Source of the DNA: Roseovarius nitratireducens
GTDB taxonomy: Bacteria; Pseudomonadota; Alphaproteobacteria; Rhodobacterales; Rhodobacteraceae
Assembly (NCBI RefSeq): GCF_002925845.1
Contig: NZ_PDNI01000030.1
Span: 5,001 to 65,012, forward strand
Length of the DNA stretch: 60,012 nucleotides
Direction: 5' to 3'
The translations under genes were made by a program, and so were the position numbers. Of this stretch, positions 54,058-60,012 are shown in pieces. The notes beneath the pieces are model-generated. The model had not been told where the DNA came from. It saw nothing but the letters and a program-made list of their open reading frames with translations, and made no database searches. Every line of letters starts with the position of its first letter. Within the stretch, counting starts at the first letter, position 1.

Positions 54058-55413
54058 CTACGACTTGGGGAAAAGGAAGGAAAAGACGCTGCCGCCGCCT
54101 GGCCGGTCGGCGACCGATACGGTCGCCCCGTGCGCCTCGGCCACGGATTTGACGATGGCGAGCCCGATCCCGGTACCGTCGCGCCCACCCGTTTCTCCGC
54201 GCACGAAGCGCTGGAAAAGCTGCGCCTTCTGCGCGTCCGGGATACCCGGGCCGCGATCCAGCACATGCCAGCCGGCGGGGGTATCGCTGATCTCGATCTC
54301 GATCTCGCCGCTGCCGTCGGCGTAGTTGATGGCGTTGCGCAATAGGTTACCGAGCGCAATGGCCAGAAGCCCGGCGTGCCCGTGTACCTTGGCGCTTTCG
54401 GCACCGGTGACGGCAAGCCGCTTGCCATCGCGCATGGCCGCAACGCCCATCTCCTGCGCCACGCGAAGCGCGACCTCGTGCAGGTCCACCTCTTCGAATG
54501 CCGTCACGCCAAGTGCCTCGGCGCGGGCAAGGTTGACGAGCTGCTCGAACATCTGCTCTAGCCGATGCACATCGTTTCGCAGGTCATGCTTGAACGGCCC
54601 ATCGTCCATTCGGTCGATCGCGGAACGCAGGATGGCCAGCGGCGTGCGCACCTCGTGGGCCACGTTCGAGGAGAAATCCCGCTGCGCCCGGTAGCCCCGG
54701 TCGAGCCGGTCGAACGCCTCGTTCACGGCAGTCACCAGCGGTACGATCTCGGCGGGCAGATGCGCGGTCGAAAGCCGCCTGTCCGTCGTGCCGGGCCCAA
54801 TCGCCCCGGCCTCGCCCGAGACCCGCCGGAGCGGTGCCAGTGACCGACGGGTGGCAAGTATGGCAGACAAGAGGATGGCCGCGATCCCGATGGCCAGCCA
54901 ATGGACCTCCTCGCTGACCTCGTGCATCAGTTCAGCCAGGTCGCTCTCTTTCGAATGCCCCGCCGCAGTGGAGGCCAGAACCACGAACCGCCGCCCGTCA
55001 CGCTCTACTGTGAGCGCAGCCCCGTTGCGGGTATCTCCCAGCTTCAGGAAGCGCGGCTCGCCCATCGCGGCGTCCGAGACACGGTTCGCCAGCCCTACAA
55101 CCGCCTCGCCGCCGATGACCGGCCGCATCGCCTCGTCGAAGACGGTGTACCGATAGAGCCCCCCATCGCCCCGAAATCTCAGCGCCCCGGCGTCGAGTCC
55201 AAGTTCGGGCGCACCGGGAGATATCTGTCCGGCGATTTCGGCGGCTTCGCGCGCCAGCGCCTCGTTGCGGTTCTCGGCAAGGTGTTCGTAGAATTCATAG
55301 GTGAGGATCACCGAGGCCAGCGCGAAGCAGAAGCCCACCGCCAGCAGGATGTTGACGATCAGTCGCCGCCGAAGCGAGGTTGCCTCGCCAAAGAGTGCAG
55401 CCAGCCCGGTCAC
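54058..55413 (-). CDS. Sensor histidine kinase
   Basis: 451 residues from a GTG at 55413 overlapping the regulator stop (GTGA). Two membrane helices (about 20-40 and 170-190) bound a periplasmic sensor domain, followed by HAMP. The H-box is VAHEVRTPLAILRS (about 245), the N-box LLRNAINYADG (about 365), with G boxes DRGPGIPD and GRDGTGIGLAIV. All phosphotransfer elements are intact. Same operon as its OmpR-type partner; presumably senses an envelope or metabolite signal, possibly the cluster's own product. Confidence 0.93.
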   Translation of the reverse strand: MTGLAALFGEATSLRRRLIVNILLAVGFCFALASVILTYEFYEHLAENRNEALAREAAEIAGQISPGAPELGLDAGALRFRGDGGLYRYTVFDEAMRPVIGGEAVVGLANRVSDAAMGEPRFLKLGDTRNGAALTVERDGRRFVVLASTAAGHSKESDLAELMHEVSEEVHWLAIGIAAILLSAILATRRSLAPLRRVSGEAGAIGPGTTDRRLSTAHLPAEIVPLVTAVNEAFDRLDRGYRAQRDFSSNVAHEVRTPLAILRSAIDRMDDGPFKHDLRNDVHRLEQMFEQLVNLARAEALGVTAFEEVDLHEVALRVAQEMGVAAMRDGKRLAVTGAESAKVHGHAGLLAIALGNLLRNAINYADGSGEIEIEISDTPAGWHVLDRGPGIPDAQKAQLFQRFVRGETGGRDGTGIGLAIVKSVAEAHGATVSVADRPGGGSVFSFLFPKS

Positions 55414-56087
55414 GCGCCGTCGTCATCCAGAAAGTAGCCGATGCCCCGAAGGGTGTGGATCGCCACGCTTGCGCCCATATCGGCGAGTTTCCTGCGGAGC
55501 CGGTGCGTGGCCACTTCGATGGCATTGGGTGTAGGGGGCTCGTCGAACCCGTAAAGCGCGTTCTCGATGGTGTCCCTCGACAAGATTCGCCCCTTGCGGC
55601 GCATGAAGAGTTCCAGAAGATCGCGCTCTCGCCGCGACAGGTGCGCCGGGGTGCCGCCAATCTCCACGCTGCGGCACGAGGTATCGAAGGTGATATTGCC
55701 TGCCATCAGCGTCACTCCGAGCGCGCCGCCGGGCCGCCGAAGCACCGCCCGGATGCGCGCCAGCAACTCGGCGGCGTCGAATGGCTTTACGATGTAGTCG
55801 TCCGAGCCCGCATCTAGCCCCTTGATCCGGTCTTCCAGCGCGTCGCGCGCGGTGCAGATGATGAAAGGCACCTCGGGTTTGGCGGCCTTGATCGACCTGA
55901 GCACCGACAGCCCCTCCATATCCGGCAGGCCGAGGTCCAGGATGATCGCATCATAATCGTAGGAGCGGGCAGAATGCACCGCGTCCTCTCCGCAATGCAC
56001 GCAGTCCACTATGAAGCCGTTCGCCTGAAGGCTGGCGGAGGTATTCTGCGCCAGCCTTTCATTGTCTTCCACGTACAAGAGCCGCAT
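55410..56087 (-). CDS. OmpR-family response regulator
   Basis: 225 residues. The receiver has the acidic pair near residue 8 (YVEDNERL), phospho-acceptor Asp in ILDLGLPD (about 51) and Lys in DYIVKPFD (about 100). The winged helix DNA-binding domain (about 130-222) shows LSRRERDLLELFMRRKGRIL and VATHRLRRKLADMGA. OmpR-type regulators bind 10-11-bp direct repeats in tandem; three such repeats occur upstream of genes in this cluster. 12 bp after the DUF6134 gene. Confidence 0.94.
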   Translation of the reverse strand: MRLLYVEDNERLAQNTSASLQANGFIVDCVHCGEDAVHSARSYDYDAIILDLGLPDMEGLSVLRSIKAAKPEVPFIICTARDALEDRIKGLDAGSDDYIVKPFDAAELLARIRAVLRRPGGALGVTLMAGNITFDTSCRSVEIGGTPAHLSRRERDLLELFMRRKGRILSRDTIENALYGFDEPPTPNAIEVATHRLRRKLADMGASVAIHTLRGIGYFLDDDGA

Positions 56088-56099
56088 CGGGCAAAGGTC

Positions 56100-56693
56100 C
56101 TATTTGCGGACGTATGTTACGGTCGTGCCATCTTCGGCCGTAAAGGAAACATGTGCAAGATTGCCCTGCGCATCGTACCACAGGTCGCGGTTCAGATCGC
56201 CTGAAAGACGGTAATGGTGCGTGGCCACCGGCCCGCGGCGGGTCGTGACCTGCTCGGTGCCCATATCGCTCACCCGGACACTCATGATGCTGCCGTCGAT
56301 GGTATTCAACAACTTACCGGCGCGCAGGATGTCGTCGTTCCATAGGCTCGCCGGAAGTACGCCCTTGCCGCCGGTGGTCAGTTGGTGCGGTGTGCCGTCA
56401 TCGTTGGTGGCCGAGCGCACCGAAGTCAGCGTGCCGCCGGACCAGTTTTCGACGCTTTGATGCTGAAATCTGTAGGCGGTGACGCTGATGATCGGAACCT
56501 TGACCGTGATATCGGTGGTCACCTTCACGGTGAGCGCGTCATCAGAGCCGTTGAAGCGGTAGCCGTGATCCCCGATGTCCTTGCCCTTTCGGACGACGTC
56601 GAATTCGAGATGCCCGCCCGCGGGGATAGACGCGGCGTTGAGAGAGGGGGCGAGGGCCAGAATGAGGCCCGCGGCGAGTGAGAGGATACGCAT
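56100..56693 (-). CDS. DUF6134-like secreted protein
   Basis: 197 residues from the ATG at 56693, with GGAG 8 bases upstream. Signal peptide (MRILSLAAGLILALAPSLNA). The mature part (GGHLEFDVVRKGKDIGDHGY, TVKVTTDITVKVPIISVTAY, RFQHQSVENWSGGTLTS) is a beta-rich domain resembling DUF6134, which often precedes two-component genes. It could bind a ligand or present a signal to the kinase. Periplasmic. First gene of the operon, 58 bp after regulator box A. Confidence 0.8.
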   Translation of the reverse strand: MRILSLAAGLILALAPSLNAASIPAGGHLEFDVVRKGKDIGDHGYRFNGSDDALTVKVTTDITVKVPIISVTAYRFQHQSVENWSGGTLTSVRSATNDDGTPHQLTTGGKGVLPASLWNDDILRAGKLLNTIDGSIMSVRVSDMGTEQVTTRRGPVATHHYRLSGDLNRDLWYDAQGNLAHVSFTAEDGTTVTYVRK

Positions 56694-56751
56694 GTCTGTC
56701 TCCGTCGTTGATATGCAAGCGCAATGCTGATCAGGCTCGTGACGCACCCGG

Positions 56752-56769
56752 CTTACAGAAGACTTACAG
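56752..56769 (-). promoter_or_regulatory. CTGTAAG-N4-CTGTAAG direct repeat, copy A
   Basis: On the minus strand CTGTAAG, TCTT, CTGTAAG: perfect 7-bp half-sites, 11-bp period, 58 bp before the DUF6134 ATG. The most symmetrical of three copies, so it probably anchors autoregulation of the two-component operon. Confidence 0.85.
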
Positions 56770-56884
56770 CTGACGTGCAATCGAGATGACCTGCGGTCCG
56801 ATCGGGACGCCGGTCCGGTCGTTGGGGCATATTTCTCCGGTGAATGCAGGTGGCCGGATCGCTCGGGGTATTGCGAGCGTCGGT

Positions 56885-58756
56885 TTAATCCATGATTTCG
56901 TGCCGGCTCGCCGGTATGCCGAAACGCTCGATTTGTTGCGCCTCGTAAATCTCTATCTCTTGATCGTAGGCATGGTTGAATGCATCCAGAATTGTCTTGG
57001 CGACTTCCAGGTGAGGCATGTAGACGATGTCTGCGCCAGCCTCTCGCAACTTCTGCCAGTCTGAGATGTGGATTGCGTTCGCAATGATCGTGGCCCCCGG
57101 ATTGACATGGCGAACCAGTTTGACCAGGGCCACAGTATCAATCCCGCGCAGAAGATCGTCGGGAATCGAACAAAGCACGATCCGGGCTCGATCTATCTTT
57201 GCGTGAAGCAGGGCTTCTTCATTCGAAATATCCCCATAGACGACATGCGCGCCCAGTTCCCTAATGGACGGGTGCAGCGCGACATTGAAGTCGACGATGG
57301 ACGTGTGTTTCAGCAACTCGGGCTGGTGGCGGGACAACTCTTCGAGGAAAGAGGAGGCATCGCGGTGAATACCGAGCATGCCGAGGATCGTTTCATGCCC
57401 GCTCTCTTCTTCTTCGCCCCCGGGTTCGCGAAAGCCGAGCTTGTGGAGCGTGCCCTTGATCGCGTCATAAATATGATAGGCATTTTCAAACAGCGGTGTG
57501 GTCAAGACCGCCGTGATGACAAAGGCCAGAATGACGACGGCTGCGAATTCCTGGCTGATGTGCTGCAACTCCAGGCCAAGAAACATGATCACGAGGGAAA
57601 ATTCCGATATCTGCGCGAGCTGGATGGAACTTACCTGCGCGCTCCGCTGATCGATTCCGAGAAAGTAGAAAACCGGGAAGAACACGAACTGGCGGGCGAG
57701 CAGCGCCAGGACGGCGACGAGACAGGCCAGGAGCGGCACCTCCCACGATGTCAGGGCCGGGATGCTCATCCCAAGCCCGACGAAAAAGAGCGTCACGAAG
57801 AAATCCTTAACAAGGCCGACTTTGGTGACGATTTCAACGCTGTAAGGAGAGCTTGCAATTGTGGCGCCGGCAATCAGGGCGGCCATGCCCGAACCGACCG
57901 CAAGCTTCATGTCAACGCCAAGCATATGCGTGAGACCATCGAAACTCGTCCCCAAGGCGACAATGGCAAAGCACCATGAGATTGCGCCCAGCAGGATGAG
58001 CTCCGGTTTCTTGGCGATCCAGTCGAAGGCGCGCGTGGCGATCAGACGCGAAAGCAGCGCCGCGACGATGATCAACAGGCCGATACCCATGAAGGAACTG
58101 AGGATTGCGATAACGTCCGGGTTGCTCAAACTGGGCTGGACGAGCGTGACGACGATTGCCCAGATGTCCTGGAATATCAGGATAATGAGGGAAATCTGAC
58201 CGGGGCGCGTATCAAGCTGAAAATGCTCCTGGAACAGTTTCACAACAAGCAGCGAAGATGAAACCGAGATCGCGATGCCAACGTACAGGGGCGACAACGG
58301 CGCCTCTGTGAGAAGGCCCCCGATGCCCAATAGCATCAGCAGTTTCGTGAAGAGCATCCCGAACAGAAGCGTAAGCGGGAACTGAAGAAATCCGGCAAGT
58401 AAGAGCGTCCTGCCACTGGCGAGTATGCGTGGCATGTCAATTTCAAGCCCGATCACGAACAGCAGCAGAACAAATCCGATCTGCGCGATGGCTTCGATGT
58501 TGCCGGGATCGGTGATCACCTCGAGTCCGATTGGCCCGAGGGCAACCCCCGCAAGTATGAACGCCGCGATCGACGGAATGCCAAGCCGTGCAAAGACAAC
58601 GGCAAGGCCACCCGCGAACAGCAGGCTCGCCCCGATTTCAGCGACCAGTGTCGGAACTGCGCCGCCTGCGGCATGCGCGGGAGAAGAGGTCAGCGCCGCG
58701 ATGGCCATGGAAATCAGTCCGCCCAAGTAGCGTGAACTGAGACCGCGCGGCGTCAT
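56885..58756 (-). CDS. KefB-like cation:proton antiporter (CPA2) with TrkA-N domain
   Basis: 623 residues. Signal-like N-terminus, then about 12 membrane helices (about 35-430) with FILAGVALGPIGLEV, GLEIDMPRI, and FQDIWAIVV (ion-site Asp). The C-terminal 150 residues form a RCK/TrkA-N-like domain (VVYGDISNEEALLHAKIDRARIVLCSIPDD, then ATIIANAI). Exchanges K+ or Na+ for protons, gated by nucleotides. Upstream of the DUF6134 gene on the same strand, so read-through is possible. Confidence 0.9.
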   Translation of the reverse strand: MTPRGLSSRYLGGLISMAIAALTSSPAHAAGGAVPTLVAEIGASLLFAGGLAVVFARLGIPSIAAFILAGVALGPIGLEVITDPGNIEAIAQIGFVLLLFVIGLEIDMPRILASGRTLLLAGFLQFPLTLLFGMLFTKLLMLLGIGGLLTEAPLSPLYVGIAISVSSSLLVVKLFQEHFQLDTRPGQISLIILIFQDIWAIVVTLVQPSLSNPDVIAILSSFMGIGLLIIVAALLSRLIATRAFDWIAKKPELILLGAISWCFAIVALGTSFDGLTHMLGVDMKLAVGSGMAALIAGATIASSPYSVEIVTKVGLVKDFFVTLFFVGLGMSIPALTSWEVPLLACLVAVLALLARQFVFFPVFYFLGIDQRSAQVSSIQLAQISEFSLVIMFLGLELQHISQEFAAVVILAFVITAVLTTPLFENAYHIYDAIKGTLHKLGFREPGGEEEESGHETILGMLGIHRDASSFLEELSRHQPELLKHTSIVDFNVALHPSIRELGAHVVYGDISNEEALLHAKIDRARIVLCSIPDDLLRGIDTVALVKLVRHVNPGATIIANAIHISDWQKLREAGADIVYMPHLEVAKTILDAFNHAYDQEIEIYEAQQIERFGIPASRHEIMD

Positions 58757-59073
58757 GGGTCAAACACGGCGGGCTTGCATTCGCAGGAGCGGATCAGCCC
58801 GGTCAATTCATTGGTGCAATACGTTGCGGCGCGCCTGGCCTGCCGATCGAGCCGTTTGCCCCACGGGCCCTGCCGCTGGCGGCACTCCATCATCCACCGG
58901 GCACCGGAGCCGGACCCGAGGGCCCACCGGGAGCGGAATTCTCACCTTTCCGCCCAGACCGATCCGGCGGGCCGGGAAATGGCCCAAGGCAACTCGCACG
59001 ATGTGACACCTGAAAGACGTGATTATAGAGCTGCGCCACCCACTGTTTGCCATCCATGGTCCGCTCCAGGTGC
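58757..59073. other. 317-bp non-coding gap before the IS
   Basis: Separates the KefB-like gene's start from the IS5 element. No open frame with family resemblance, no RNA gene. It should hold the promoter of the antiporter gene; no clear -35/-10 found. Confidence 0.5.
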
Positions 59074-60012
59074 CTGAGAGTCTGATTCAAAACTATCTGA
59101 GCATTATTAATCCCTTGCGAGATGGCGTGTGACGCGTCGAATGTGGGCGATTGTGATCCACGCCTCTGCGCTGGCGATGGATTTCTCCCAATCCTTTGAC
59201 AGGCGGCGGCATCGGCCCAGCCAGGCAAGGGTGCGCTCGACCACCCATCGGTGTGGCAGAACCTCGAACCCGTCGGCGGTGTCGGAGCGTTTGACGATCT
59301 GGACGCTCCAACGTCCGATGGCTTTCAGCGCATCGCGCAGTTTGGGTCCTGCATAACCGCCATCCGCAAAGACATGGCGCAGCATGGGGTAGCGCGATGC
59401 AACGGCTCTCAACAAATCCGGCGCGCCGTCACGATCCTGAATCCCGGCGCTGTGGACCTCAAGCCCGACGAGCAATCCGGTCGTGTCAGTGACGATATGG
59501 CGCTTGCGCCCCTTGATCCGCTTTCCGGCATCATATCCGCTAACCCCACCGCTTTCCGTGGTTTTTATGCTCTGGCTATCGATAATCCCCGCCGTCGGCT
59601 GGGCTTTGCGGCCCTCCGCCAGCCGCGCGGCTTCAACCAGCTTGCAGTTCATCTCATCGAGAAAACCGTCATTGCGCCAAGCATAGAAATAGCCCCGCAC
59701 CGTCGAAACCGGCGGAAAGTCATTCGGCAGCATCCGCCACTGGCACCCGGTCGTCGCCATGTAGAGGATCGCGTCGAACACGTCGCGCAAGCTTGTCGTG
59801 CGGGGTCTGCCCGTGATCTTGGGTGCGGGCATGAAAGGCGCGATCAGTGCCCATTCGGGGTCTGTCAGATCGCTTGCGTATTTGCCACCCGCTCGGGCAT
59901 GCTGGCGGCGAGTGAGTTCGGTCCAGGCCATCGTGATCTCCGTTCAGCTTTGCAACCGAACAGAAGCACAACCTGCTGAACTCACTCAATTAGTTTCAAA
60001 TCGGGCTCTGAG
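59074..60012 (-). mobile_element. IS5-family insertion sequence
   Basis: Left end at about 59074 and right end at 60012 are inverted repeats of about 28 bp (21 positions matching), reading CTGAGAGTCTGATTC inward on the left and CTCAGAGCCCGATTT on the right. They bracket a single transposase gene. The target duplication cannot be read because the window ends here. Confidence 0.85.
59107..59931 (-). CDS. IS5-family DDE transposase
   Basis: 274 residues, intact. N-terminal DUF4096-like region (LTDPEWALIAPFMP, RDVFDAILYMATTGCQWRML) and the DDE catalytic core: Asp in GIIDSQSIKT (about 117), Asp in VFADGGYAG (about 190), Glu in WVVERTLAWLGR (about 230). Cuts and pastes the flanking IS. No frameshift, so probably active. 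Confidence 0.93.
   Translation of the reverse strand: MAWTELTRRQHARAGGKYASDLTDPEWALIAPFMPAPKITGRPRTTSLRDVFDAILYMATTGCQWRMLPNDFPPVSTVRGYFYAWRNDGFLDEMNCKLVEAARLAEGRKAQPTAGIIDSQSIKTTESGGVSGYDAGKRIKGRKRHIVTDTTGLLVGLEVHSAGIQDRDGAPDLLRAVASRYPMLRHVFADGGYAGPKLRDALKAIGRWSVQIVKRSDTADGFEVLPHRWVVERTLAWLGRCRRLSKDWEKSIASAEAWITIAHIRRVTRHLARD

Noticed and set aside
1-60012. CRISPR array or rRNA operon
   Set aside because: No regularly spaced direct repeats and no rRNA-like sequence seen by eye on either strand.

Overview
The window is GC-rich chromosomal DNA from an alphaproteobacterium, most likely Rhodobacteraceae (Roseobacter-type). The signs are an sdhCDAB operon, the lgt / MidA-type methyltransferase / pgeF chain beside a BMFP-domain gene, parE, and an rfbCBDA operon with ATGA overlaps. 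No phylogenetic test was possible, so this rests on gene content and protein style.

Layout. 1-4007 is core-like: a 5'-partial-window gamma-glutamyltransferase, a THUMP RNA methyltransferase, a D-2-hydroxyacid dehydrogenase, an SH3 protein and tRNA-Gln(UUG). From 4008 to about 32.4 kb the DNA is a mosaic of accessory genes and wreckage. It holds an SRAP protein; a type III-like restriction locus whose methyltransferase gene is split by an HNH nuclease gene with its middle lost; a UvrD motif-VI scrap; an HsdM scrap; a YhaO nuclease with a truncated YhaN partner; small membrane proteins; HTH, HxlR and LysR regulators; a BBE-type flavin oxidase; a second-copy-style groESL under a variant CIRCE element, flanked by IS21 and IS66 remnants; an M23 fragment; a four-gene hydrolase/protease operon; and a pirin / LysR / isochorismatase set. 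nhaA and parE follow, and 36.2-50.1 kb is largely core metabolism (flavodoxin-like, pgeF, MidA, lgt, BMFP, sdhCDAB, dTDP-rhamnose genes, BKACE, glycerate kinase).

The most striking unit is 50.2-56.8 kb. One strand encodes a DUF6134-like secreted protein, an OmpR-type regulator, a sensor kinase, a thermostable-hemolysin-family (GNAT-like) protein, an AMP-ligase, an SDR and a TauD/clavaminate-synthase-like dioxygenase. Three copies of a direct repeat (CTGTAAG-N4-SYGTAAG, 11-bp period) lie 47-58 bp upstream of the DUF6134, hemolysin and dioxygenase genes. I infer a self-contained, two-component-controlled small-molecule pathway. The window ends with a KefB-like antiporter and an apparently intact IS5-family element.

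Other regulatory structure: three TTGTGATCACAA-type palindromes upstream of sdhCDAB; GATCAC-N5-GTGATC palindromes at the ORF6N gene of the restriction locus; a 16-bp perfect terminator stem after sdhB; and a 65-bp imperfect dispersed repeat at 15.4 and 28.4 kb whose differences look partly synonymous.
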